Assembly (NCBI GenBank): GCA_002150815.3
Contig: NDFF03000381.1
Location: 372,001-436,000 of the forward strand
Direction of reading: 5' to 3'
DNA: 64,000 bases
Origin: Grammothele lineata
Lineage: Eukaryota; Basidiomycota; Agaricomycetes; Polyporales; Polyporaceae
Every line of letters begins with the position of its first letter. Within the stretch, counting starts at the first letter, position 1. Positions 34,516 to 46,614 of this stretch are shown here, one piece after another. The position numbers were made by a program, and so were the translations under genes. The notes under the pieces were generated by a model. It had not been told where the DNA came from and did not search any database. It was given only the letters and a program-made list of their open reading frames with translations.

Positions 34516-35945
34516 TCATGATGAAGGTGGCTTTGCGCCCGAATCCGACGAGGGAGAGCCCCGCCACCACTTCGATACCTTCTGTGCCGAGTACTGTAAG
34601 CTCTTGACGGGGCCCGCGCTCACGAGGCCTTTCAGCGTCTGGACGGTCGACGGGTACCGTACGATTCGCTGCAATTCTAGAACGCCCGCACAAAACACGC
34701 GTGTCAGCCCGAGTCCGCCCGGTCAAGGCAAAAACCTCTCAATCTAAGCAAGAAAGCTCACCCTGCTCAATCACCGGTCGCAGTTGCGCATCACCCGCAA
34801 CCTTCGTCCAATACACGGACTCGTCCGCCTCTTTGGACGGGATCCCGGATTGACTCGCGTAGCGGTCCGTCACGTGCTTGAGCAAGTTGGACGGCAGCTT
34901 CCGGAGATGCGCCGCGCGCGCCTGGGGACTCGTGTCCTGCTGGATGGCCTCTGAGTGTGCGGGCCAGTGGACGCCAGGGAGCGCGACCACGAGGCGGTGG
35001 TAGAGCTCTTTGAACTGCGGGCCCTGTTTGCGGACGATGTTTCCGACCTTGCCCCGGTTCTCGGCGGGGAGCAGCATCCGTACGTCGCCGCCGTACGAGA
35101 AGCCGGCAATGCGTTCGAAGAGTTCCCGCTCGGAAAACTCGGCCGGAAGTGTTAGGAGCGCGGTACGCACGGCTGAGGTGAGGTTGACCTGCTGTGTCAG
35201 TCGTACGCGCGCGTCGTCCTTGATGATCCGTATAGGTTTGTGCATCCGCCCCGAGAGGTACAGTGACTTCCAGTTGAGCAGATCCGAGCAGAGGTTATCT
35301 ACCGTTGTTACCCCATACTTGATCGTCTGCGTACTTCAAGTGTTAGCTTGACCCCGTTGAACCGGAGAGGGAACATACCACGCCATCCATTGTTACCATC
35401 GAATTGAACCAAACGCCTGGCGGAATCTCCTCCACCCGCGCGACAAACGACGAGCCCAGCACCCGCGAGCCCAGCGGATAATGCCCCGGGAACTGGTTCA
35501 TATTGATCGAGTGCCAGTGCGCAGCGTGCGTCACCGCGAACATAAAGTCGAGCATAGGTCCGTCCTTGCTCGCAGGGTTGCTCGTCTTGTACCCGTCCTG
35601 CTCGAACACGCCTGACCCGTACGCAAAAGCATAGCGGATGGGTGCATCGAAACGCGCGACAATGGACTCTAGCAGGGCGCGCGTCGAGTCCGCGACGGGC
35701 AGAAACTGGTTTCGGCCGAAGCTTGGTGGGAGCTGCGCAAGGACGGGTCTGTGGTGTGATGTCGACGGGCGAGGTGCAGGGTTGAGGCGGGTTCGTGCCA
35801 AGGGTTTGGAGGTGGGGTGCTTGCCGTGAGACGCTGCGGAAGGCGGAGGAGGCGGAGGGTGGGGGCCGGACGATGTCGCAGTCTCAGTGGAAAGTGAGCG
35901 AGCGACAGCAGTGGGGAGTCTGCGAGCATGCGTTCGGGCAAGCAT
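34516..35945 (-). CDS. TAM41: Mitochondrial phosphatidate cytidylyltransferase Tam41 (CDP-DAG synthase)
   Basis: This enzyme makes CDP-diacylglycerol at the inner mitochondrial membrane for cardiolipin synthesis. Exons 35945-35379, 35326-34762 and 34676-34516 give 430 aa. The start MLARTHARRLPTAVARSLST is a mitochondrial presequence; upstream in-frame codons lack that character. The nucleotidyltransferase signature is clear: RYAFAYGSGVFEQ, MLDFMFAVTHAAHWHSINM and FPGHYPLG. Then VDNLCSDLLNWKSLYLSGRM with KPIRIIKDD, GGDVRMLLPAENRGKVGNIV and the terminal TVQTLKGLVSAGPVKSLQYS. The length is somewhat above yeast Tam41 (385 aa), mostly from a Pro/Ser-rich stretch after the presequence. Confidence 0.93.
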
Positions 35946-36437
35946 AGCGGCTATGAAGGGAAGGAATACGAAGCGAGCGCAGCGGATATATCGTAAAAAG
36001 CAGGATGATGGTGGTCGGAGAACATGCGAGTTTGCGAGCGTAGGACTCCAGACGCCGTCCAGACATTCCCCCTCAGCGATCACGAGACCGGCCCCACCCC
36101 GCGTTGACGCCCGCGCGGACGCGTCGTAGAGTCATAGAGGCAGTAGAGTACAAGGACTGGCATCACGTTAGCCGTAGTATCACAGTGAATAAGGGTATCG
36201 CTGTTGTGGTTGCCCGTGATATTACATGGTCCTACCCAGAACAAAGAATTATCCCGATGTGCACATTCACAACTGCATTTGCGTTAACTTGACCGGTGGT
36301 ATATGACTAGAGATGGCGGACTACTGAGACAACAGACGCGGGAATTTGGACGAGTACTGTACATGACTACTACTAGACGAAAGCTATAATACACTACAGA
36401 GACATATGCGTAAGGTGGCGGATTCAGGCTGTTTAAT
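35946..36437. other. Intergenic region, no gene seen
   Basis: This 492-bp stretch is upstream of TAM41 and downstream of the Ser-rich unknown gene. Nothing was recognised. Confidence 0.5.
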
Positions 36438-37652
36438 TCATGAAGGTACATTGCTGGCGCTAGCTTCGCCATGAGAGCCATTCCACCACACTTCCCTCCA
36501 TGCCTGACGGCTCCTAGCGCAGACCTCTCCCACAACCCGATACAATCCTATTAGTTCTGTGGAACCAGGAAGAGGGAGTGGCCCGGACATGGGAGCATAC
36601 ACGGAGAGCCCTCTACGCACCGACCGTAACGCCACAGACGACTGGTCGACAACGGAGGCGAGGAGTAACGCTGGTAGCCCATGAGGTTTGATGCCACCCT
36701 CCCCCTTCTCTGTAGCGTCTTCTCCGTTCGTATCGTCTTCCGCATCCAGGTCTTCCCCGCCAGCATTTCCCTCGTGTCCTGAGAGCAGCTGCGCAGCGGT
36801 ATGGCCAGGAAAGAGGACCGCTTCAGTGTCACCGGTGTCCGCGTGAGTGAGGAGTCGAAGTGCAGGGTCCTCGAGGTCGACGGAGAGCAGACTGGCGAAG
36901 ATAGAGAGGAGGGGGATGCGAATGGGCGGGTGAGGCTTCGGAGCGGGCGCTCGGGTGCGCGCATTGGAGACCGAAGAAAGCGTGCTTAGCGTGCGGACCC
37001 GCGACTGGTGGCGGGGCCGGCAGCGCGGGCGTGCCGTTCGCTCCCGCTCGCTCCAGCGATTGGGGCGAACAGTTGATACTCCGGCCTGCGATGGCAGCGA
37101 TGGGAACGGAGACTGGGTGGAAGCGAGGGGGGTGCGCCGTGTGTTACGATTCCCGGAGACATAGCTGAAATTGATTCCGTTGGTGCCCATTTGTTCCACC
37201 TCGTGTTCCAGCACCCATGACGCGCTGCGGGTATCGGCGTCGTGGTCGGCGCTGAGCTCGAGCTCCCACAGCTCGACGTCGATCTCCATTTCGTTGTCTC
37301 CGACAGGAGAAGCGTACCGCGACCATGATCGTGAGAGCTCCGCGTCACTGTTCCAGACCGGTGTCGCCCTGACGGACGGTGTGCTCGTCGAGCGTGAACG
37401 CGAGGGGGAATTCAGCGAGAATGAGTCCGACGCATCGAAGTCTGTGGGCGCGGAGAATAGGGAGGATGAAGGGCTTGGAGGACTATATGGCGGAGTCGTC
37501 GACGGGTTTGGAAAGATGTAAATGGAGCTGTTGAGAGGGATAGAGTCGACTGGCGACGCCCTTTCGTCGCCTACATGGTCTTCAGTCTGACTTGTATAAG
37601 ACCCAGATCGCGAGTGTGACGTCGGACGGCGCTGTGCGTAGTAGGCGGACAT
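36438..37652 (-). CDS. Unknown Ser/Pro-rich protein, 404 aa, single exon
   Basis: One uninterrupted frame begins MSAYYAQRRPTSHSRSGSYT. The first two thirds are Ser/Pro/Arg-rich and probably disordered. An acidic patch (EMEIDVELWELELSADHDAD) is followed by a basic region (RTARPRCRPRHQSRVRT), then a more ordered part: IRIPLLSIFASLLSVDLEDP, an acidic linker, LPALLLASVVDQSSVALRS and a C-terminal helix GLYRVVGEVCARSRQAWREV. I do not recognise a family. Lack of introns is unusual in this window. A further in-frame codon string upstream of 37652 exists, but this ATG begins the Ser/Tyr-rich start. Coding status is supported by codon character over 1.2 kb and by the patterned hydrophobic C-terminal part. 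Confidence 0.68.
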   Translation of the reverse strand: MSAYYAQRRPTSHSRSGSYTSQTEDHVGDERASPVDSIPLNSSIYIFPNPSTTPPYSPPSPSSSLFSAPTDFDASDSFSLNSPSRSRSTSTPSVRATPVWNSDAELSRSWSRYASPVGDNEMEIDVELWELELSADHDADTRSASWVLEHEVEQMGTNGINFSYVSGNRNTRRTPLASTQSPFPSLPSQAGVSTVRPNRWSERERTARPRCRPRHQSRVRTLSTLSSVSNARTRAPAPKPHPPIRIPLLSIFASLLSVDLEDPALRLLTHADTGDTEAVLFPGHTAAQLLSGHEGNAGGEDLDAEDDTNGEDATEKGEGGIKPHGLPALLLASVVDQSSVALRSVRRGLSVYAPMSGPLPLPGSTELIGLYRVVGEVCARSRQAWREVWWNGSHGEASASNVPS

Positions 37653-38906
37653 CGTGCAAAGAGAAGAGGGTAGAGGCTGCGGCAAGAGTCACTTCCGATA
37701 GTTCACCGCCTTATCTTCAGAACAGAGAACGGTGAGACACGAGCTGGAGGAGCGTTCGGGAGGGACCGGAAAGGCTTTAGTGCTCCAGAGTCTCTCAACA
37801 AATGTCAGACCCACCTATGGGAGCCTGTGGGACAGCACACGGAAGAGAGAAGGAACACGCATGAACGATACGCAATGAAGACCAGAGGACTTCAGCGCTT
37901 GAGGGTCCTTCGATGTAGAGAAAGGATTCAAAGTGGGTATATTGTGACTAGAGGACAGGGAGGGAGGGGGAAATTGGGACCTACGACCCAGGGTAGGTGA
38001 TGGACGAGAGCCACCTACAGGTCTCCCGGCGTCTGCTCTTTTGCTCGTGAAGCGCGTACGGCAATTGCCGCACACCTTGTCAATTGCGAGACGCGTACGA
38101 ATGACGAACGAATAACCTCTTGCTTTTATTGACTGTCGCGGTGTGGAAACCGGACGCTGAGGATGAGGCTACTCAGAGGGTCTCGGGAAGGCTCTGATAA
38201 ATATCTTTCGATCTGCTAGAGATACAACCCGGGGAAACATCTAATCATGAGCGCAGACTAGGGACAGGGTCTACGCAGGCTTGTTCAAGGTTCCGCTTTC
38301 AGGATTCGAAGTGATTCACAATGAAACTATGCTCGCGGCGCCACTGCTAACGTCCATCGCATGACCAGGGGAGTCTGACGTCCCACTGCATCGACAACGC
38401 GTTGTAAATGCTCGGCGCTCACGCGGCACGCCGGGGTAAAATCATTCCTCTGAAGGTGCAGTAACGCATGCCGCACGCGTTGCTTCAAATTCGAGCGCGT
38501 CGAGGTGGACAGCCGTAGTGGCGACGGCGGCGAGTGTGATAGGTCCAAATGTTGACGAGACTGGGGTCTGGGTTTCCTATTAACCCTAGGAATAGCAGGT
38601 CGAAGAACTATCACTATACTAGGATTCCTTCTCACCTCCGCCATGATGTAGGTACACCAAGGCCCGCATGCCAAACACCGTATAAGGGCAATTCCAATAC
38701 ATAAAGGACTAGTAATACACTGATTATACTACTGTAATACATAGGGGGCCACACCTCGTGGAAAGGACGGGGTGATATGACCGAGTCTATTAGGAATGTA
38801 GACAGACATGTGCCAGGGTAAGGAGCGTGAATGGGTTGGAATGGGTAAGGGGAATGATAGATGCGCAAGTGGGATACACGATATTGAGGAAGCAGGAGAT
38901 AAATGT
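37653..38906. other. Intergenic region with one doubtful small ORF
   Basis: This is 1.25 kb between the Ser-rich unknown gene and the TmpL-like gene. Apart from the small minus-strand ORF listed separately, nothing is supported. Confidence 0.45.
38327..38644 (-). CDS. Doubtful small ORF, 105 aa
   Basis: An ATG at 38644 opens a basic 105-aa frame beginning MAEVRRNPSIVIVLRPAIPR, with a plausible helix NLKQRVRHALLHLQRNDF and ACRVSAEHLQRVVDAVG. It has no recognised family. It lies just downstream of the TmpL-like gene on the same strand and may be a short real gene or chance. Confidence 0.25.
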   Translation of the reverse strand: MAEVRRNPSIVIVLRPAIPRVNRKPRPQSRQHLDLSHSPPSPLRLSTSTRSNLKQRVRHALLHLQRNDFTPACRVSAEHLQRVVDAVGRQTPLVMRWTLAVAPRA

Positions 38907-41900
38907 TCAAGAGTCCCAGATCGCGCCGAACGCAGGGATGCCTCTGCTGGTCATCCCGTAGACGACCTTTTGCGTCAACTTCTGGTTGGAGATGATGCAT
39001 ACCGCTTCGGCGTTGAATTCTTTGACAAGGCGGTACGTGAGCTTCACCATGTCTGGCTTGCCGTGCTTGCGTGTGTCTATGAACTGGGGTCAGACTATTG
39101 AGTGAACGGAAGCACAGAAAGAGCGTACCATAGACGACGGCACCGGGAGATTTCTCGAGGATCGCGTCGACGAAATCATCTCCGAACGTCTGCCGCACAT
39201 TCGGCGACGTCCACAACAACCGGATTGGGACGCGTTGCTCGAATATGCACGGCGCGCACGGGCCGATGCCGCTACCCGTCGCGACGAACACAACGCGGCG
39301 GAACAGAGGGGTGATACGGAGCACGCCGTAGCAGGGCACACCGCGCACCCAGAGCTTCGTGGGGGGAGTGTCGATCATTTTGCTCGTCCAGTCGCCCGCA
39401 CGTGATACGACCAAGGAGTAGCCGTCTTTGTTCGGCACAGGGACCGTCGCGAACCCGTGCCACTCCATGAGGGGGTTGTCGGAGATACGGGTGAAGTGAC
39501 CCGGACGCGGCGTGACTACGGAAAAATAAGACGGCACACGGAGTTAGTAAATGTCCCGGACGCACGTGCGACGCGAGGAGGAAACAAGCGCACCATAATC
39601 GAAGTAAAGCCTGACCGCATGCTTCGAGAGGACGACCGCGCGGACAGGGACTTTTCGGAGGCGAAGCCACGGAAGGATGATCGAGCACGTCATGATGACC
39701 ACAAGCCAGAAGGGTGGTGCGTGAACGAGCGCATGGTCAAGGGTCTCGCCGGGCGCGCGGTAGTCGTTCGTGAGGAGTACGACTTGGCACCATACGAGGG
39801 CGGTCGCGGTCCATCCGAGGAAGCGATGTGAGCGCTCGAACGTGTCGTGGTGAGTAACCCGGAACTTGGGGTATGCGAGCATAACAATGCCCACTAGAAG
39901 CATAAGGATGAAATAAGTTATGGCAACAGTCGCAGCCGACGTCTTGAAAACCGGTCAGCTTTGACCCTCGCGTCTACCCAAAATAGATACATACCTGTTG
40001 CTTGGTCAAAAGTTCGTGGGTTGCCTGGCCCGTAAAGTAGACAAGCCAGACCAATCCGCTGACTGCACAACCCGAGTGCACTAAAGAAGAAACGTTGAGA
40101 GCGCAGTCAAGGTTGGAAGTGCGAGAGTCGGAAACGTACAGCCACCGATGTGATACACGCGGCCGGCTACGCGACGGATGGCAAGGGGCCAACTGAGATC
40201 ATACAGCAGATCAGCGTCCGCCATTCGACGCAATCTAAACTGAGACTTACGATCTCGGGACGGCGCAGGCGACGGTGAAGAACGCGTTGATCACGTAGTC
40301 TTGGCGCATGAGAATGGCGCAGAAGAGGTTCGCGACAACGATGAGACCAAGCTCCTGCGCGTTCGCGCCGCCTTTGGCGAGCGTCGCGATGAAGATGGCC
40401 ATGTTCACGACGAACACTACACTGAAGAGCCTGCGGTAGAGAGAGAAGATCTGATGGCGAATATTCCGCAGGGCGTGCCCGTGCGTCTTCTCTGGCAGCT
40501 CGTCGTCCAGATAGCCATCCCAGACATTACCTTCCTCAACGGTGGAGGTGACTTCGGCCTTCTCCGTGGTCGAGGGAGGCCTGAGCGTCGACGAGGACGA
40601 GGACGAGGTACCACTTGGCTTGACCTTCTCGAGCACGGGGACAACCGTCCCGGCGTCGACCTTGACATCCTGAACGTGTATGGGGAGCGGCTGAGAGAGA
40701 CTCGCAAGAAGGTCCGCGAGGAGCTTCCCGTCGTAAGGAGACTGGCTGTAGAATTCTGGCTTCAGGGACGCGAGAGCCAGCTGCTTCTCTGCCTCCTCCC
40801 TCGCGACCTTGTCAAGTGCCATTTGGCGGAGGGCACGCTTATCGATCTTGCCATTGCTCGTGTAAGGGAAGTCGTCCATAGCAAGGAACTTAGTAGGGAC
40901 GGCGTAGTAGGGCTGTATGAGGGATGCCGCCGCGACAACCGGCTCGCTCTTGACCGTAGCTGGCGTGAGGAAGCCCCACAATTCTCCTTCGATCTGATAG
41001 GCCTCAGCGTAAGGCGACGTCGAAGATAACGGGAACACCAGGTGACATACCAAAAGTGCCGTTGCATGCTTGACAGAAGTGCAGGTCTGCGTCCCAGATA
41101 GGTCAGAACACGATACGAAGATATGCAACCGTGCGCGAAGAACCGCCTTACCTGCATGGCCGCCGAGACTCCATCCAGTTCGACGCGGAAGCCCTGATGC
41201 GCGCATGATACAGGTGAGGAGCTGCATGCGGGCGAACCGCCCAGCGAAGCCGCGGCGGCTCAAGTGCGCAGCTGACGTACCTTGACCTTCACTTGGTCGT
41301 CGACGCGGCCCAAGTGCTCGAGCTCCCCGTTTTCGCGCCACCTGCCAAGGTCTCCGGTGCAGAACATGAAGCTCCTGCCACATGCGGTCAAGTGAGTCTG
41401 CTGCGCAGCTGCGTCCCGAGTGGGGCGATCGAGAAGCCCACGCACCCATCGTTCACGAAGGGGTCGGGTTTGTACCGCTCTGCGGTTTTATCGGGAAGGT
41501 TCAGATAACCCTTACTGACGCACGCGCCTCCAGCCCACATCACCCCGGGCTCGCCGATCGGGCAAGGGTTCATGTCTTCATCGAGCACGTAGACGTTTGT
41601 GTTCGGTACCGGGGCGCCAATTGTTAGGAATTCGCCGGGTGTGTGCAGGTGTGCAGTATTGATGATGGTGACCTGACCGCATCGACGGCGATAAACACGA
41701 GGAAGAGCGAGGGTGGCGTGAGAGTGGCCTACCTCCGTGGGACCACAGCTGTTATAGTAGTGTGCAGATTTGGCCCACTTCTCAGCGAGTGCTGTGGGAA
41801 ATTGGGAGATTAGGAGGAGCTGAGAACGTATGCGCAGCGGCAGACATACGTAATGGGCAAGGCTCGCCGGCCGTTGCGACGACCTTGATGTTGGGGTAGT

Positions 41901-43028
41901 CTGTCGGGTCGTGCGGGGCTGCAGGTGCGGAGTGAGCGCGCAGTTCAGTATCCGCCCGCGGGCTTCGAAAGAAGAACGCATACCCATCATACTTGGCGTC
42001 GCTGAAAATATCGCACCCTACGTCAGAGAACCGACCACATGGCAGGGTAATAGGCGCAGACAGACCAATCACGATGTCCACCGTCTTCATGACCGCGCGC
42101 CATTCCTTCGATGATTTGCCTCTGACGCAGAGTGTGCATCCATTGCTGAGGCTGCCGAGGATCTCCTGGATGGCAGGTGGTGTGGCGTTAGTACACCGCT
42201 ATTCGCCATGAGCAAAAACTCACCCATGCGGCCATGTCGAACGCAATGTTGAGGAGCTGTGATACCCTGCGCCCCGGTCGCATTTCGATGTTCCCCGGAG
42301 CCAAGCAGACGACTTGTGGCGCCAAGTCAGATTCAGATCACAATTCAACACGGGGACGTGGTACGTACGATTGGTGACGTTCCCGTGCATAACCTCGACG
42401 CCCTTGGGCTTTCCGGTCGTCCCTACGATTCAAACAAGATTACGTCAAACAAAGCTCTGATCTCCACGAGGAGTTTCGACGCCTTACCAGATGTGTAGAT
42501 GATGTAGATGCTGTCCGTCTGAGCGCTCAAATCTTGTGGCTTCGAGGAGTTCTGGGGCAACTGCGGAACGTCCTCCAGAGACAGTGCCGGCGTGCCGGAC
42601 ACGCGGTGGAGATACTCCTTCATAGTGAGGACCATGGCCGCGCCAGAGTCCTTGAGAACGTATTCCAGTGTGGCTTGGGTGACGATGGCGCCGTCCAGCG
42701 GCACGTAGGCGCCACCCGCCTTGAGCACAGCGACGATGCCGACGACCATGAGAATACCTCTCTGGACCAGGAGGCAGACGCGAACGCCGGGACGCACACC
42801 CGACGCGCGGAGATGGTTCGCGAGGATGTTTGCTTGCCTGTCTAAGTCTGCGTAGGTAATGGTGTCGTTGAGGTGTTCCACAGCCACAGCGTCGGGCTGG
42901 GAGGCGGCATGGTGTTCGAACGCGTGGTGGATGCAGCTGAACGAGGGAGGTTGGGAGGAGCCGAAGCTAAAGCGGGTGAACAGCGCCTGGTCCTCAGGCG
43001 AGAGGGAACGAAGCTGAGGAGCTGCCAT
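38907..43028 (-). CDS. TmpL-like protein: adenylation domain, membrane helices, ferric-reductase-like NAD-binding domain
   Basis: Seventeen exons join in phase to 1041 aa; the main ones are 43028-42488, 41672-41446, 41002-40251, 39942-39594, 39515-39129 and 39076-38907. The N-terminal half is an AMP-forming adenylation domain: IYIIYTSGTTGKPKGVEVMH, VVATAGEPCPL, YYNSCGPTEVT, FCTGDLGRW, GRVDDQVKVKGFRVEL and SNGKIDKRAL with catalytic Lys495. No carrier or condensation domain follows. Next come about six hydrophobic helices (for example LFSVVFVVNMAIFIATLA, SGLVWLVYFTG, ILMLLVGIVMLAYP) and a flavin/NAD-reductase-like part (RPGHFTRISDNPLMEWHGFA, VVFVATGSGIGPCAPCIF) ending FGAIWDS. This order matches TmpL described in Alternaria and Aspergillus (redox homeostasis; recalled, not checked). 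The substrate is unknown. Exon 5 (42001-41984) is 18 nt and restores IATPSMMAP. Confidence 0.88.
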
Positions 43029-46000
43029 GTTTGCAGGGTGCAAGCAAGTCGGAATGCCTGTGTCCAGAGGATCCCTGCAGCCAAGGAGGCGGATTCGATG
43101 AAGGGCGGCGAAAGTGCGACGCGTCTTATATCATGGAAGAGCACTGCGCGACCTGGTGGAGTAAGGGGTCTGCCGGTAAGGTGTGGATTCGGCTATGGTC
43201 CCCTGGTACGGGTCGCATCCGTTGATTGCTGCCACCTTGCCAATGATGCATCGAGCTGTGCCGACGTAAACCCGTCGCGCTGCGAGAAGGTGGGCAGCAC
43301 GCGTCGGAGAGAGCAGTGCGGGCTGAGAAGATGCGAGGGCATACGCCAGCTGATCACCCGTATGCTAGGCACGCCGCGGCCGCCTCAGCAGGAGGAAAGC
43401 ACCGGGGGAGAGATCTCATCGGCTTGTGTAGATTCCTGTCCCGATGACGCGAGGATGGAACATTCATCGAAGCGGGAATCATGCGGTTGTCGAGACGAGT
43501 GACTGCGAGGGGAGGGGCTCACGTCGGAGCAATCAGAGAGTAGGGAGCGCGCGTCCAGCTGAGCCTTGACACGAGCGCGCACGTTGTGGGCGCGATCTCG
43601 AGTTTGTATTGCGCGGCAAGCCTTCTGCCAAGTGCGCTGGATTGTCGCTTGGAAAACCGGACCAGGTTACCAAAAGCACATGGTTTGTTCCCAAGCCGCG
43701 GGCCCACTGGGAGCACGCGTCGACCGGGGCGAGAGGTATTGGACGTCTGTTCCAGCGTCAGAGAGCTAAGTCTGAATTACGCATAGCCGAAGTTTACCCA
43801 AAATATGTACGCACAGATATCCTGGTTTGGATGAATCCTCTCACCAAACAGTGCGATATCGAACCGTCCTCTACAACGGCGAAAAGCCCCGCGGTCCCTC
43901 TCTTGTGCTCTTGACCGTTAGCATATGGCCTTCTCCGACGATGCACCTGTTCGTCGACGGCTAACAATCGGGGGAGGGTTTGTCCGAGGGGGCCGTAGAG
44001 AGCGTCAGCGGCATGGCACCACGGCATGCGACAGGGGAAAACCGATCGTCATCGTGGTGGCGACTGTCCGCGGGGGTGAGTCTCCGTGACTGCCAAGTTG
44101 TAGCTCTCCTCGACCGAGGCACAACTTCTGATGTTGGGATGCAGGGCTGTATGCTATCCACGCGGAACGGCCTGTTAGTCATGACGGTAATGCTGGAAAA
44201 ACATGGAACATAGACTTGCCTGGTCCTTCAAGCAAAAGCACACGCCGGCCAAGGCCGAACGCTATGAAGACCTCCTCAGTCGTCGTCCATGAGGGCTCCC
44301 AGAGCGCGATGGAGAGCAATCGAGACGGGCTCGCGTCGACAACGGCAACAACAGTGGCTGCGACCGGCGCCACCCATAAGCGCATAAGCGCCGGCCTTCC
44401 TCAAGCTCCAGGCCACGGCCCGCGAGGCCACCAACTTCCAGAAAACCATGGGGAAAAACATAACTCACCATGCAACATATCTTTGCTTCCCTGGGCCTCC
44501 GTCCTTCGTCTTCGATTCCAGTACTCGACTACAGGTGCGTACCGGCGAGGCTCGACCCGACCATCATCGCCGAGTTGAAGGGAAGAGGACGACGCGGCTG
44601 AAAACACGGGCAGCTATGATCGCACGATACTGCTTACAGGCGAGTCTTATAAACATTGAGCGAGGAGGGCTAGTGGCTCTCCGGCGTAACGGGACTGCTC
44701 CAAGTTGAATCCCCGAGCAATTCTCGGTTACGACACTCGCCTTCCAATGTGCAGCGGCGCCGAGCAGAGGACAAGGATATGACATCGAGTATCCTCGGGA
44801 CGGTTCGTTTGGAACAACACCGGGGTGCGATGGTCGGACGACTGAATGCGGCGACACCAATGGGGCTTCTCATCCTGCTTCGTAGACCCAAATGCTCCAA
44901 CTTACGTCGACCGAACCATACAGAGAATTGTCACAGGATTATCCGAGGTGCTCGCCGCGTGTTCCCTGCAACAGCAACGATAATCCGACGCTGGTCACTG
45001 GGCGTAGCGTACAAGGTAATTGATCACCTATTACTAGGGTCGAATGAGGTTATCGATTGACTCATGCCACAAGTAGTCAACACCCCATCCCGCAACAGAT
45101 AGTCTGAAGTCGCTGCAGGATCGTAGCGAATTTAACGTCCTAGTCTCGAGCAAGGCGCGTAATATCTCCGACAATTAGAGAAATCACTTTCACAATTACC
45201 CGTGGTTTGGCTTAAATCCGGCTTATCGTTACTCAGTGTCTGCGATAGGAGCGAATGCTCAGGTATGCAGCTCGTATCAAACCTACGACTTCCCTTGCAT
45301 GTCCGAACTTCCCTGCTGACGCCCGATTAGCGTACTGCCCCTCTAGACCCTCTAACAGTTTACGGCATCTGACGTTTCGAATCGACCTTTTCGAGGCGAT
45401 GTACATCCGTTCCGCTTAACGTACAACACACCGTGATCCCAGTCTAGCCAAACGGCAACGCAACAAATAGGTCATCGAACTCTCGAAGCTCATGCTCCTG
45501 TCAGTTATCAGACAGACGGCAACCTCAAATGTGCAAATTGGAGAGGTCATTCGGCCGATTGGTCAACTAAACTTTTTCATCGGCCTTCACGACCATCTTC
45601 TACACCATCGCAGTTGCCGGCGGCGCAGATGGGCAAGGCCTGGGTCGGTGCCAACCTCATCCGTCTAGCAGCGAGCTGTCAACGCCCCAATGCGGAGCGT
45701 AGTTGTGGGCTGGAGCAGATGCAGGTGTGTGCCAGTTTGCGTGTGTTGCAAGTATCCACTCGCAGCCGTAGTGTGCGCGTTGCACGCAGCGTTCGAGAAC
45801 AGACTGACAGCCACAGCTCGCAGCTCGCCCAGCGATCCGCTACTTTCTGTGACTTCGGAGTCGGATCGGCATCCCTGAAGCGGAGCATCAGTGTCACCGA
45901 CGCGGCCGAACTAGCTCGCTAGCCCAGTGCAGGTATGGAGCGACTACTTCGTGGACGCGGAGAGACGTACGGCCCGTCAGCGCTTTCGCACTCAACTTGA

Positions 46001-46614
46001 GATCTGCTGCGGGGCTCAAGATCCGCAATTCTCGTCGGTGGCACGCTCAAGAATAGGTCGAGCGCGTCGGCTTAGGTGCGCTCCCAGTGCGGTCCTCGGG
46101 CTGATGCCCCGCTCCAGGATGGCGCCCGAGACGCGTCGCATGGCCCACATACACCTTCCGATGACCTCGGATACAGCTCGGCAGAGGAGTGTGGCGGTAG
46201 ATGGGCACGGAGCAACAAATGACACCGGAGGCATTAACGAGGAAATTGAGTTTCGCAATTGGAGAGGCGGAGCACTTCATCTCAGGCTTGCCAAACGCTC
46301 ACCGCGCGAGAGGCTTCCGCCACCATTAGGTGCGGGCGATGGAAGGGGCCCAGGGCGCGAGAACCGCGCCCGAAGCGCGTGGGGCCCCGGGCTGTCCGGG
46401 GCGGGACGCGCCCATCCGGGGATGTCGCCCGTTTTGTGTGGCTCATTGTGGGGTCAGCTCCCGGCGAGCCGCTGAATTCGAGGTCACGCAACCAGCCACT
46501 GCACATGGGAGACGGGGACGATCGAAAATGCTAACGAAAGGAGGCAAAGAAGCATGGAGGCATTGCTACAACTGTATACGGACAACTGATCCCAGGCCGA
46601 TGACGACCCGGGGA
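43029..46614. other. 3.6-kb region without a recognisable gene
   Basis: This is upstream of the TmpL-like gene and downstream of RAD50. Open frames are short, overlap on both strands and show no family motif, terminal repeats, reverse transcriptase or transposase signatures. From about 45060 to 45600 the sequence is AT-richer. It may be decayed mobile DNA or a lost gene, but nothing visible proves it. Confidence 0.4.

Noticed and set aside
38907..43028. An NRPS or secondary-metabolite gene cluster
   Set aside because: The adenylation gene has no condensation or carrier domain, and its neighbours are RAD50 and housekeeping or unknown genes, not tailoring enzymes or transporters.
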